64,000 bases of DNA from NCBI RefSeq assembly GCF_000685275.1, contig NZ_ARYK01000013.1:1-64000 (forward strand). The letters run 5' to 3'. This DNA is from Hyphomonas johnsonii MHS-2. Its GTDB lineage: Bacteria; Pseudomonadota; Alphaproteobacteria; Caulobacterales; Hyphomonadaceae. Made by a program: the position numbers and the translations under genes. Positions 8,980-17,137 of the stretch are shown here, in pieces (positions within the stretch are counted from its first letter, which is position 1; every line of letters begins with the position of its first letter). The notes below the pieces were generated by a model. It made no database searches and was not told the DNA's origin. It saw only the letters and a list, made by a program, of their open reading frames with translations.

Positions 8980-9927
8980 TTACTCCACGAGGACGCGGGG
9001 CAACTTGAACGTGACCGATTCACGGGCGGTCTCGACGGTTTCCATGGTGACGTCGAAACGGGCGCGGCAGGCGGTGATGACGCCCTGGACCAGGTCTTCC
9101 GGGGCGCTGGCCCCGGCAGTGAGGCCGAGCGTGGTGATGCCGTCGAACCAGGCCCAGTCGATATTTTCGGCACTGGCGACGAGTTCGGCGCGTTTCGCCC
9201 CGGCGCGCAGGGCGACTTCAACCAGCCGGACGGAGTTGGAACTGGTGCGGGCGCCGATGACGAGCACGAGGTCTGCACCGGGGGCGAAGACCTTGACCGC
9301 GTCCTGGCGATTGGTCGTGGCGTAGCAGATGTCTTCCTTGTGCGGGCTGGCAATCCCGGGGAAGCGGGCCTGCAGGGCGGCGACGATATCGGCCGTGTCG
9401 TCGACCGACAGGGTGGTCTGGGTAACGAAGGCGAGGTTGTCCGGGTCTTTCGGGACGAAGCGTTCGGCATCCGCGACGGTTTCGATCAGGGTGATGTCGC
9501 CGTCGGGCAGCTGGCCCATCGTGCCGATGACTTCCGGGTGGCCGGCATGGCCGATCAGGACCATCTCGCGGCCTTCATTGCTGTGGCGTTCGGCCTCGAC
9601 ATGGACCTTGGAGACCAGCGGGCAGGTGGCGTCGACATAGATCATCTGGCGGGCGGCGGCCTCGGCAGGCACCGATTTGGGCACGCCGTGGGCAGAAAAG
9701 ATGACCGGGCGGTCGGTCGGGCATTCGTCGAGTTCCTCGACGAACACGGCGCCCATCGCCTCGAGGCGGGCAACGACGTGGGCATTGTGGACAATCTCGT
9801 GGCGAACATAGACCGGAGCGCCCCATTTCTTCAGCGCTTCCTCGACAATCTGGATCGCGCGGTCGACTCCGGCGCAGAATCCGCGCGGCGCGGCAAGCCG
9901 GATGGTCAGGGCGGGCCTGTCACTCAT
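8980..9927 (-). CDS. ispH: 4-hydroxy-3-methylbut-2-enyl diphosphate reductase
   Basis: A 315-residue IspH, the last enzyme of the methylerythritol phosphate pathway, making IPP and DMAPP by reductive dehydroxylation. The three iron-sulfur cluster cysteines are visible: Cys18 ([13 protein letters not shown]), Cys102 ([10 protein letters not shown]) and Cys201 ([10 protein letters not shown]). The catalytic Glu132 sits in [10 protein letters not shown]. The length is typical. It is divergent from the lipoprotein-argS pair, with a 20-bp palindrome in the shared 111-base spacer. The terminal ALVE continues typical IspH C-terminal sequence. Confidence 0.97.
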   Translation of the reverse strand: MSDRPALTIRLAAPRGFCAGVDRAIQIVEEALKKWGAPVYVRHEIVHNAHVVARLEAMGAVFVEELDECPTDRPVIFSAHGVPKSVPAEAAARQMIYVDATCPLVSKVHVEAERHSNEGREMVLIGHAGHPEVIGTMGQLPDGDITLIETVADAERFVPKDPDNLAFVTQTTLSVDDTADIVAALQARFPGIASPHKEDICYATTNRQDAVKVFAPGADLVLVIGARTSSNSVRLVEVALRAGAKRAELVASAENIDWAWFDGITTLGLTAGASAPEDLVQGVITACRARFDVTMETVETARESVTFKLPRVLVE

Positions 9928-9982
9928 TTAATGATCTCCTGCCTCTGCGGCGTTGCGCCAAGGCGCGCAGCCCTTTAACACA

Positions 9983-10002
9983 TGTCCACCTATAGATGGA
10001 CA
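9983..10002. promoter_or_regulatory. 20-bp near-perfect palindrome between ispH and lipoprotein-argS
   Basis: TGTCCA-c-CTATAG-a-TGGACA is a 20-bp dyad with a single mismatched pair, placed between divergent start codons (9927 and 10039). Its size and position fit a dimeric regulator operator, and its TATA-rich centre could overlap a -10 element. No regulator is encoded next to it and I do not recognise the motif. Confidence 0.55.
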
Positions 10003-10038
10003 GGCCTTTTCCTCAGGCCAAGAAGGACACGCCGACGC

Positions 10039-10599
10039 ATGCGCATACTTGTTACCCTTTTCGCGGCAGCCATGCTTGTCGGTTGCCAGTCCAAGGTCGC
10101 TGACGCGTTCGACAGCCGCCAGAATGCCGGGCCATGCCCGCCGGCCGGCTCGGTCTATGATGTTGCCCGCTATGTGTCCTTCAAGGACGGCAGCGAGGAA
10201 CTCTACACGAATATCGAATATACCGGTGAAATCACCGATGTGCGCATGTTCTGCCGCTATGCAGACGACGACCCGCTGGTCGCCGAAATGGAAATCGATT
10301 TCGCCTTCGGCAAGGGCGAGGCCGCCAAGGCCGGCGAGCATGTCTATCCGTATTTCGTGGCGGTGACCCGGCGCAACGGCAAGGTCCTGGCGAAGGAGCA
10401 TTTCGCCATCAAGGGAAATTTCGCAGGCGGCAAACGGCTCGACGGCCAGACCGCCAAGCTGATGCGAATCAAGATTCCGCGCCTCGACGAGAGCGTTTCA
10501 GGGTCCAATTTCGAGATCCTGGTCGGGTTTGACCTGACGCCGGAACAGCTGGCATTCAACCGTGCCGGCAAGCGTTACCGCCTCGACGCTGAACACTAG
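10039..10599 (+). CDS. Hypothetical lipoprotein
   Basis: A 186-residue protein beginning with a lipoprotein signal peptide (MRILVTLFAAAMLVGC), with the lipobox LVGC placing the lipidated Cys at residue 16. The mature part is a beta-rich soluble domain (for example SVYDVARYVSF, EITDVRMFCRY, EMEIDFAFGKGE), consistent with a periplasmic protein of unknown role. A start further upstream would bury the signal peptide, so ATG 10039 is preferred. Only 3 bases separate its stop from the argS start, so the two are probably cotranscribed. Similar short lipoproteins are common in Alphaproteobacteria. Confidence 0.8.
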   Translation: MRILVTLFAAAMLVGCQSKVADAFDSRQNAGPCPPAGSVYDVARYVSFKDGSEELYTNIEYTGEITDVRMFCRYADDDPLVAEMEIDFAFGKGEAAKAGEHVYPYFVAVTRRNGKVLAKEHFAIKGNFAGGKRLDGQTAKLMRIKIPRLDESVSGSNFEILVGFDLTPEQLAFNRAGKRYRLDAEH

Positions 10600-10602
10600 A
10601 CC

Positions 10603-12729
10603 ATGGCCAGCCTGACCAAAGACCTGACGGCGGCCGCTAGCGCCGCCTTCTCTGCCATCGGGCTGGAGGCGCGCTGGGGCGATGTGCGCCGTTCCGACAA
10701 GCCGGACCTGGCGGATTTCCAGTGCGATGGCGCGATGGGCGCGGCCAAGTCTGCCGGGCGGAACCCGCGCGAGATTGCCAGCGAGATTGCCGAGGTGCTG
10801 AAGGCCTATCCAGCTGTGCTGTCGGCGGAGGTGGCGGGGCCGGGCTTTATCAATCTCCGCGTATCCGACGCTGTTCTGTCGGCCCGGGCGGCAGACATTC
10901 TGGCAGACAAGGACATGGCCGGTGGTGAGCCGGCGCCCGATCCGCAGGTGACGGTGATCGACTTTGGTGGGCCGAACGTGGCCAAGCCAATGCATGTCGG
11001 GCATTTGCGCTCGGCGGTGATCGGCGACACGCTGCAAAGGTTGCTCAAATTCCTCGGCGATACGGTGACGTCGGACACGCACCTTGGCGACTGGGGCCTG
11101 CAAATGGGCCACCTTGTCACCGAGCTGTATGACGAGCAGCCGGACCTGATCTATTTCGATGAGAGCTATACCGGGCCTTATCCGGACGAGCCGCCGGTCA
11201 CGATTGAGGACCTCGGGCGGCTGTATCCGGCGGCGAGCAACAAGGCCAAGGACGACCCGGCGCGCAACCAACGCTCGCAGAATGCCGTGGCCGAACTGCA
11301 GGCGGGGCGGCCCGGCTATCGCGCGCTGCTGAAGCATTTCATCAATGTGTCGGTGGCGGCGCTGAAGGTCGATTATGCCTTCCTCAATGTCTCGTTCGAC
11401 CTGTGGAAGGGCGAGAGCGATGTTGACCACCTGATCCCGGGCCTGATCGAGCGGTTCTGCAAGGCGGGGCTGGCCGAGGAAAGCCAGGGCGCGCTGATCG
11501 TTCATGTGGCGCGTGAGAGCGACAAGAAGGAAATGCCGCCGGTGATGCTGCTCAATTCGCGCGGCGGCACGGGCTATCACACGACGGACCTCGCGACGAT
11601 CGAGGACCGGATGATGCACATGCATCCGACGGCCGAGCGGATGCTGTATGTCGTCGACCAGCGCCAGGCGTTGCATTTCGAACAGGTGTTCCGGGCGGCT
11701 GAACTGGTCGGCCTGATTGATGAGGGGCATCTCGAACATATCGGTTTCGGCACGGTCAACGGGCCGGACGGCAAGCCGTTCAAGACGCGCGAAGGCGGTG
11801 TGCTGCGGCTGGCAGATCTAATTCTCATCACCACAGAGGCAGTGAAAGAAAAACTCTTTAGAGAAGATGCTTCCACTGGAGAATTTATCGTACACGATGG
11901 CCTCACAAGGGCGATCCAGGAACACTTTTCCTTAAACAGGAAACTTGGAAGAAGGTCTCTAGCCAAGCTCTATGTCAATTTGATGATGACCTTTCGAAGC
12001 ATGCGAATGAAAGACGAATGGAATGTTAGAAAAACGTCGACTAGTTTCAATAACATTATAAGAAAGAGTACGCTCAAGAGCGAAGCCAATGCTATGCATT
12101 ACTTTTATGGATTGGCGATTGATAAAACCAAGTCCCAATTAATAGACACTATTGTTGGACACTTACTCAAGTTCAATTTTAGGGCGCTTGGGGTATTTGA
12201 TTCCTCGCGCTCAAGCTCAATCATTCTTAGACGTCTGCAGGAATACATTGAGGAGCTATACGCTCGGCCAATAGCTGTAGCGGCTTTGCGGTTTGCAGAC
12301 TTGCAAAACACACGCACGACAAACTACGTGTTCGACATCGAGCGTTTCACGAGCTTTGAGGGCAAGACAGGGCCGTACCTTCTTTATGCCGCCGTGCGGA
12401 TCAAGTCTCTGCTGCGGCGGGCCGAGGCGGACGGCAATGCGCCGGGCGAGATTGTCGTGGGCCATGACGCGGAACGCGCGCTGGTCCTGGCGCTGGACGG
12501 GTTCGGCGCGGCCCTGCTGGGCGCGCGCGAGAAGCGGATGCCGCATATATTGTGCGAGCACGTGTTCGGCCTGAGCCAGGCCTTCAGCGGCTTCTATGGC
12601 GCGCTGCCGATCGCGAATGAGAGCGATCCAGCGCTGCGGGCGAGCCGGCTGGCGCTGGCGACGGCCGTGCTGAGGCAGCTGGAAGTGGGACTCGGGATTC
12701 TCGGGATCGACGTGCCTGAGCGCATGTAG
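10603..12729 (+). CDS. argS: Arginine--tRNA ligase with a large in-frame insertion
   Basis: A class Ia synthetase. The N-terminal domain is followed by the HIGH-type signature in PNVAKPMHVGHLRSAVIGD. The KMSKS-equivalent is the KPFKTREGG loop near residue 395. The C-terminal anticodon-binding domain contains TTNYVFDIERFTSFEGKTGPY and ends in LGILGIDVPERM. At 708 residues it is over 100 longer than the usual 550-600. The excess lies at about residues 424-540, within an AT-rich block (see 11815-12360). No stop or frameshift interrupts the block, so it is presumably translated. It is essential unless a second argS exists outside the window. Confidence 0.95.
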   Translation: MASLTKDLTAAASAAFSAIGLEARWGDVRRSDKPDLADFQCDGAMGAAKSAGRNPREIASEIAEVLKAYPAVLSAEVAGPGFINLRVSDAVLSARAADILADKDMAGGEPAPDPQVTVIDFGGPNVAKPMHVGHLRSAVIGDTLQRLLKFLGDTVTSDTHLGDWGLQMGHLVTELYDEQPDLIYFDESYTGPYPDEPPVTIEDLGRLYPAASNKAKDDPARNQRSQNAVAELQAGRPGYRALLKHFINVSVAALKVDYAFLNVSFDLWKGESDVDHLIPGLIERFCKAGLAEESQGALIVHVARESDKKEMPPVMLLNSRGGTGYHTTDLATIEDRMMHMHPTAERMLYVVDQRQALHFEQVFRAAELVGLIDEGHLEHIGFGTVNGPDGKPFKTREGGVLRLADLILITTEAVKEKLFREDASTGEFIVHDGLTRAIQEHFSLNRKLGRRSLAKLYVNLMMTFRSMRMKDEWNVRKTSTSFNNIIRKSTLKSEANAMHYFYGLAIDKTKSQLIDTIVGHLLKFNFRALGVFDSSRSSSIILRRLQEYIEELYARPIAVAALRFADLQNTRTTNYVFDIERFTSFEGKTGPYLLYAAVRIKSLLRRAEADGNAPGEIVVGHDAERALVLALDGFGAALLGAREKRMPHILCEHVFGLSQAFSGFYGALPIANESDPALRASRLALATAVLRQLEVGLGILGIDVPERM
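11815..12360 (+). other. AT-rich foreign-looking segment within argS
   Basis: Base and codon use change abruptly near 11815 and recover near 12360. Counted 60-base lines here have 19 to 25 G+C (about 32-42 percent), whereas the flanking DNA is strongly GC-rich. The segment is open in the argS frame. It codes for native-looking argS sequence at both ends (LITTEAVKEKLF before; AVAALRFADLQNTRTTNYVFD after) and, between them, about 115 residues I cannot match to ArgRS, such as HFSLNRKLGRRSLAKLY and NAMHYFYGLAIDKTKSQ. There are no intein splice motifs (no Cys/Ser start, no His-Asn end). Replacement from a divergent donor gene is the simplest explanation. Confidence 0.8.
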
Positions 12730-12797
12730 GGCATTGCGCCTGTGTGTGCCTATGTCTTCTGTATCGACGGATCGACCGCGACACAGAGGAGACAGTC

Positions 12798-13925
12798 ATG
12801 GCGAAGGCACTCAAAGCGCAGCCCGCAGGGCCCGGCGACGGCGTTCAATGGGAACTTGCCTCGCAATGGGCGCGAGGCTGGCGCTTCGTGAAATGGTCGG
12901 CGACGGCCTTCATCGTGGTCGCCTTCCTTGTCGTGATCGGGCAGGGGTTCCTGTTCTATCGGATGTTCGACGATGTGCATCCGGTGCTGGGCTTTGCCTA
13001 TGTCGTGATCTTGGCGCTGATTCTCGCGGTCATGGTCGGCAGGCCGATCCGGTCTTTCCTGGCCATGCCGGTGGCGGCGCGCCCGCCCGCGATCGTGATT
13101 GATCCGAAGGCCCCCGATCCGGCGGCGCTGGCGGCACGCCTGAAATATGACCTGAAATACCTGGACATGCTGGCCCGAAACCCTCTGGTGCAGGACGAAC
13201 GCGAGGCCATTCGCGAGGGCATCGCCAAGGGCCGTGTGCTGCTGGAGCGGGCCGCGCGCGGACCGCAGGGCGAGGCGCTGACGGTGTCGGTGGAGCTTGA
13301 AGCGTTCGAGCGCGACCATATCGAAGCCCTGCTGAAGCCGCTGGATGCGAAGGTGAATGCGCTGATCCATGCCGAGGCCGTTGGCGTGGGCGTTGCGACA
13401 GCGGTGTCGATGAACGGCACGGTCGATGCCTTCATCGTGCTGTGGCGCAATGCCAACCTGATTGCACGGGTGTCGCGGATTTATTTCGGGCGGCCGCACC
13501 TGTGGGGCAGCCTGCGCATCCTGCGCGATGTCGCGGGCATCGTGGTGGTGTCGCGGGCGCTGGACGATGTCACCGACATTACAGGCGATGTCATTGGCGG
13601 CCTGCTGGGCCGGATGGGCGGGCTGGTTGCCGGTCCGCTGATGGATGGCGGTATCAATGCGATGATGACGCTGAAGCTCGGCTACCTGGCCAAGCGCCGG
13701 TGCCGCAGCTTCAAGGGCTGGTCGGCCGGACAGGCCCAGGCCATCTCGGAAGAGGCGCTGCAGGGCGTGAAGCAGGAATCCGGCTCGGTCGTGACCGACC
13801 TGCTGAAACGGTGTGGTGGGCTGACGGCGCATGCCGCGCGGGCGACCGAAAAGGCGTTCTCCGGCTCCCGGAATGCCTGGGGCCTGGTCCAGAGCTGGTT
13901 CGGGGGCAAACCGGAGGGGGCCTGA
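12798..13925 (+). CDS. DUF697 (YcjF-like) membrane protein
   Basis: A 375-residue protein with two N-terminal transmembrane helices (SATAFIVVAFLVVIGQGFLF and GFAYVVILALILAVMV), a charged cytoplasmic region, and a C-terminal DUF697 domain recognisable by VGVGVATAVSMNGTVDAF and the following RVSRIYFGRPHLWGSLRILR. This matches the YcjF family, often paired with the GTPase YcjX; no YcjX is seen here. The ATG at 12798 follows AGAGGAG. It sits alone between argS and the glycine-cleavage operon. The role is unknown. In other bacteria the family is linked to envelope stress. Confidence 0.8.
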   Translation: MAKALKAQPAGPGDGVQWELASQWARGWRFVKWSATAFIVVAFLVVIGQGFLFYRMFDDVHPVLGFAYVVILALILAVMVGRPIRSFLAMPVAARPPAIVIDPKAPDPAALAARLKYDLKYLDMLARNPLVQDEREAIREGIAKGRVLLERAARGPQGEALTVSVELEAFERDHIEALLKPLDAKVNALIHAEAVGVGVATAVSMNGTVDAFIVLWRNANLIARVSRIYFGRPHLWGSLRILRDVAGIVVVSRALDDVTDITGDVIGGLLGRMGGLVAGPLMDGGINAMMTLKLGYLAKRRCRSFKGWSAGQAQAISEEALQGVKQESGSVVTDLLKRCGGLTAHAARATEKAFSGSRNAWGLVQSWFGGKPEGA

Positions 13926-14019
13926 CCGATCCGCAGGCAGAAGTGTGAATTGGCGGCCGGTGGCAGCAGTCGTTGCTTGCCGGACCGTCGAATCCGTTCT
14001 AGGTCGAGGTCAATTCAAT

Positions 14020-14191
14020 CCTGTCCCGGGAGAGAGCAGCCTTCGAGGCTGCCGCCGAAGGCGCAACCGCCCCGGAAACGCTCAGGCAAAAGGACCGGAC
14101 AGGGTCAACACGCTGGAAAGAGGCCTTCGGGGCCTCGCCGAAGGAGCAAGCCCGCATGCCGGGCGGAATCTCTCAGGCGCCCAGGACAGCG
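14020..14191 (+). ncRNA. Tandem glycine riboswitch (two aptamers)
   Basis: Two consecutive glycine aptamers precede gcvT. Aptamer 1 has the outer stem CCTGTCC (14020-14026)/GGACAGG (14097-14103) and contains CGGGAGAG, GCCGCCGAAGG and CTCAGGCAAAAGGACC. Aptamer 2 has CGCTG (14111-14115)/CAGCG (14187-14191) and contains CTCGCCGAAGGAGCAA and TCTCTCAGGC. This is the classical gcvT motif, which switches glycine-cleavage expression on when glycine is abundant. The rest of 13926-14245 holds the presumed promoter and the gcvT leader. Confidence 0.96.
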
Positions 14192-14245
14192 GGGGCGACG
14201 GTTTTCGGCCCGGTGCCGATCCGTCACCTTTTGGATTGAGGGCGC

Positions 14246-15403
14246 ATGGCAAACCAGACCACAGAGACATTGAAGCGTACGCCGCTGTACGACATGCATG
14301 TCGACCTCGGCGCACGGATCGTGCCGTTCGCGGGCTATGAGATGCCCGTGCAGTTCCCGATGGGCGTGATGGGCGAACACACCTGGACGCGCACCCATGC
14401 CGGCCTGTTCGATGTGTCCCATATGGGCCCGTGCTTCCTGACCCTGGAAGAGGGGATCGGTGGGGGCGACGAGGCGCATGCCGCGATTTCCGCGCTGGTC
14501 GAGACCCTGGTACCGTCGGACATTGCCGGCCTGAAACAGGGCCAGGCGCGGCTGACCGTGCTGCTGAACGCCGAAGGCGGCATCCTTGATGACCTGATCA
14601 TCACGCGCCCGATTGGCGATGATGCCCAGGGCAGCCTCTACATCGTCGTGAATGGCGCGGTGAAGCATCAGGACTGGGAGATTTTCGAGACAGCGCTGGC
14701 CGGCAAGGCCGTGCTGACGCGCGCCGATGACCGCATCCTGTTTGCACTGCAGGGGCCGGAAGCCGTCGACGTGATGAGCGATTTCTTCCCCGGCTGCGAA
14801 GAGCTGGCATTCATGCACCACATGCCGTTCGAACTGAACGGTACGCGGTGCATCGTGTCGCGCTGCGGCTATACCGGCGAGGACGGGTTCGAGGTGCTGG
14901 TGAGCGCCGTGGCCGGCGTGCCGCTGGTCGAGGAAATGCTGGAAGACACGCGGGTCAGGCCGGTCGGCCTGGGCGCGCGCGATTCGCTGCGCCTGGAGGC
15001 CGGACTGTGCCTTTACGGACATGACATGGATGCGACCCGCGACCCGGTCGAGGCCGGCATGGCCTGGGTGATCCAGAAGACGCGGCGCGAGGCGGGCAAT
15101 TTCCCCGGCGCGGCGCGGATCCTCGCGGCGCTGAAGGATGGCCCGGCCGAAAAGCGTGTCGGCATTCGCCCGCTGGAGCGGGCCCCGGCGCGGGAAGGCA
15201 CGGAAATCGAGATCGATGGCAAGACGGTGGGCGTGGTGACCTCCGGCGGCTTTGGACCAACCGTCGATCATCCGGTGGCGATGGGATACATCGCGGCTGC
15301 CCACGCGGCGCCGGGCACGAAAGTCGACCTGATGGTCAGAGGCAAGGCACGGCCGGGCGAAGTCGTCGCGCTGCCGTTCGTTCCGCACAATTACAAACGC
15401 TAG
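14246..15403 (+). CDS. gcvT: Glycine cleavage system aminomethyltransferase (T protein)
   Basis: A 385-residue T protein that transfers the aminomethyl carbon from lipoylated H protein to tetrahydrofolate, releasing ammonia and making 5,10-methylene-THF. The N-terminus (TPLYDMHVDLGARIVPFAGY, then MPVQF) and FDVSHMGP are diagnostic. SRCGYTGEDGFEV and the C-terminal ATVDHPVAMGYI-like stretch fit the family. The ATG follows GAGGG and sits 54 bases after the riboswitch P1 stem. It is the first gene of gcvT-H-PA-PB, with 15 bases to gcvH. Confidence 0.97.
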   Translation: MANQTTETLKRTPLYDMHVDLGARIVPFAGYEMPVQFPMGVMGEHTWTRTHAGLFDVSHMGPCFLTLEEGIGGGDEAHAAISALVETLVPSDIAGLKQGQARLTVLLNAEGGILDDLIITRPIGDDAQGSLYIVVNGAVKHQDWEIFETALAGKAVLTRADDRILFALQGPEAVDVMSDFFPGCEELAFMHHMPFELNGTRCIVSRCGYTGEDGFEVLVSAVAGVPLVEEMLEDTRVRPVGLGARDSLRLEAGLCLYGHDMDATRDPVEAGMAWVIQKTRREAGNFPGAARILAALKDGPAEKRVGIRPLERAPAREGTEIEIDGKTVGVVTSGGFGPTVDHPVAMGYIAAAHAAPGTKVDLMVRGKARPGEVVALPFVPHNYKR

Positions 15404-15418
15404 ACAGGGGGAATACAC

Positions 15419-15790
15419 ATGGCGACCTATTACACAGAAGACCACGAGTGGATCAGCGTCGAGGGCGACGCCGGCAAGGTGGGCATCACGAAATACGCGG
15501 CTGAACAGCTGGGCGATGTGGTGTTCGTCGAGACGCCGGACGTCGGCAAGACCGTGAAGAAAGGCGACGACATGGCCGTCGTCGAGAGCGTCAAGGCCGC
15601 GTCGGATGTCTATGCGCCGGTCAGCGGTGAAGTGACCGAAGCCAATGCGGCGCTGGCCGACGCACCGGAGACGGTCAATGAAAGCCCGGAAGGCGACGGC
15701 TGGTTCTGCGTGATCAAGCTGTCCGATACCGGAGAGCTGGACGGCCTGATGGACGAAGCCGCCTATACTGCATTCTGCAAGGGCCTGTAA
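15419..15790 (+). CDS. gcvH: Glycine cleavage system H protein
   Basis: A 123-residue lipoyl carrier that shuttles the aminomethyl group between P, T and L proteins. The lipoyl-accepting Lys59 is in [16 protein letters not shown], the standard motif. The N-terminal [19 protein letters not shown] is typical, and length and fold fit the family. The start codon follows AGGGGGA. It is cotranscribed with gcvT and gcvPA, so its expression should be under the upstream riboswitch. Lipoylation enzymes are not in the window. Confidence 0.97.
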   Translation: MATYYTEDHEWISVEGDAGKVGITKYAAEQLGDVVFVETPDVGKTVKKGDDMAVVESVKAASDVYAPVSGEVTEANAALADAPETVNESPEGDGWFCVIKLSDTGELDGLMDEAAYTAFCKGL

Positions 15791-15793
15791 TTC

Positions 15794-17137
15794 ATGCGCT
15801 ACCTTCCCCTCACGGATGACGACCGCAAGGCGATGCTGAAAGTCATCGGCGCGAAGAGCGCGGATGACTTCTACGGCGACGTGCCGAAATCCGCCCGCCT
15901 GGGCGGCAAGGTGGCCGGCCTGCCGGACCATCAGGGCGAGCTGGCGGTGGAGCGGCACTTGTCGAAGCTGGCGGCGAAGAACCGTTCGGCCTCGTCGGGC
16001 CCGTTCTTTGTCGGCTGCGGCGCCTACAAGCACCATATCCCGGCCAGCGTGGACATGGTGATCCAGCGGTCCGAGTTCCTGACGACCTACACGCCCTACC
16101 AGCCTGAAATCGCGCAGGGCACGTTGCAGACCCTGTTCGAATTCCAGACGCAGGTGGCCGCGTTGACGGCGATGGATGTGGCGAATGCGTCGATGTATGA
16201 CGGTTCGACCGCCTGTGCCGAGGCCGCCGTGATGGCCTGCCGCGTGACGCGCCGGAAGAAGGTGATCCTGTCGGGCGGCCTGCACCCGCACTATGCGGCG
16301 GCGACCAAGCTGCTGTGCGAGGCGCAGGGCCTGGAGGCCGTGCACCTGCCCGTGGTGATCGATGGCGAGATCGCCCTGGCCGACATGGTGGATGACGATA
16401 CCGCCTGCGTGATCGGGCAAAGCCCGAACATATTCGGCACGGTGACGGACATGTCCGGCGTGGCCGAAGCGGCGCATGGCAAGGGCGCGCTGTTCGTGTC
16501 GGTGTTCACCGAAGCGGTGTCGCTGGGCCTGGTGACGCCTCCGGGCGAAATGGGCGCTGACATTGCCGTGGGCGAGGGCCAGTCGATCGGCGTGCCGCTC
16601 GGCTTTGGCGGGCCGTATGTGGGCCTCTTTGCGTGCACGGAAAAACTGGTGCGCCAGATGCCGGGACGGTTGTGCGGCGAGACGGTGGATGCCGACGGCA
16701 AGCGCGGTTTCGTGCTGACCCTGTCGACGCGCGAACAGCATATCCGCCGTGACAAGGCGACGTCGAATATCTGTACCAATTCAGGCCTCTGCGCGCTGGC
16801 CTTCACGGCGCACATGACGCTGCTGGGCGACAAGGGCCTGCAAGGGTTGGCGCTGCTGAACCATGAAGCGGCGTGCGACCTGGCCGATGCGCTGGAAGCC
16901 GTGCCGGGCGTGGAGGTGCTGACACCGCGCTTCTTCAACGAGTTTGCGTTCCGCACACCGATGAATGCCGAAGCCGTGCTGGCCATGCTGGACGAGGCTG
17001 GCGTTGTCGGCGGCGTGCGGGCGAGCCGCCTGTTTCCGGGCGAACACCTGGGCGACGTGATCATCTGCGCCGCGACGGAATGCACGACGCCGGAAGACAT
17101 CGCGGCCTATGCGGCGGCGCTGAAGGAGATTGTCTGA
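15794..17137 (+). CDS. gcvPA: Glycine dehydrogenase (decarboxylating) subunit 1
   Basis: A 447-residue N-terminal half of the P protein, the PLP enzyme that decarboxylates glycine. It begins [19 protein letters not shown] and carries typical segments such as [34 protein letters not shown] and the Gly-rich [14 protein letters not shown]. In split systems this subunit lacks the PLP lysine, which resides on subunit 2, and that is the case here. The stop overlaps the gcvPB start by one base (TGATG), so production of the two halves should be coupled. Confidence 0.97.
   Translation: MRYLPLTDDDRKAMLKVIGAKSADDFYGDVPKSARLGGKVAGLPDHQGELAVERHLSKLAAKNRSASSGPFFVGCGAYKHHIPASVDMVIQRSEFLTTYTPYQPEIAQGTLQTLFEFQTQVAALTAMDVANASMYDGSTACAEAAVMACRVTRRKKVILSGGLHPHYAAATKLLCEAQGLEAVHLPVVIDGEIALADMVDDDTACVIGQSPNIFGTVTDMSGVAEAAHGKGALFVSVFTEAVSLGLVTPPGEMGADIAVGEGQSIGVPLGFGGPYVGLFACTEKLVRQMPGRLCGETVDADGKRGFVLTLSTREQHIRRDKATSNICTNSGLCALAFTAHMTLLGDKGLQGLALLNHEAACDLADALEAVPGVEVLTPRFFNEFAFRTPMNAEAVLAMLDEAGVVGGVRASRLFPGEHLGDVIICAATECTTPEDIAAYAAALKEIV

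Noticed and set aside
11815-12360. Intein within ArgRS
   Set aside because: No Cys/Ser/Thr at the start of an insert and no His-Asn followed by Cys/Ser/Thr at its end. Flanking native residues show no splice-block motifs.
11815-12360. Group II intron or transposon in argS
   Set aside because: The segment is a continuous in-frame coding sequence with no stop, no intron domain V-like end and no terminal inverted repeats that I can see.
14105-16741. An 878-residue open frame antisense to gcvT, gcvH and gcvPA
   Set aside because: It spans three conserved genes and the glycine riboswitch. Composition and lack of domains show it is a shadow of strong codon bias.
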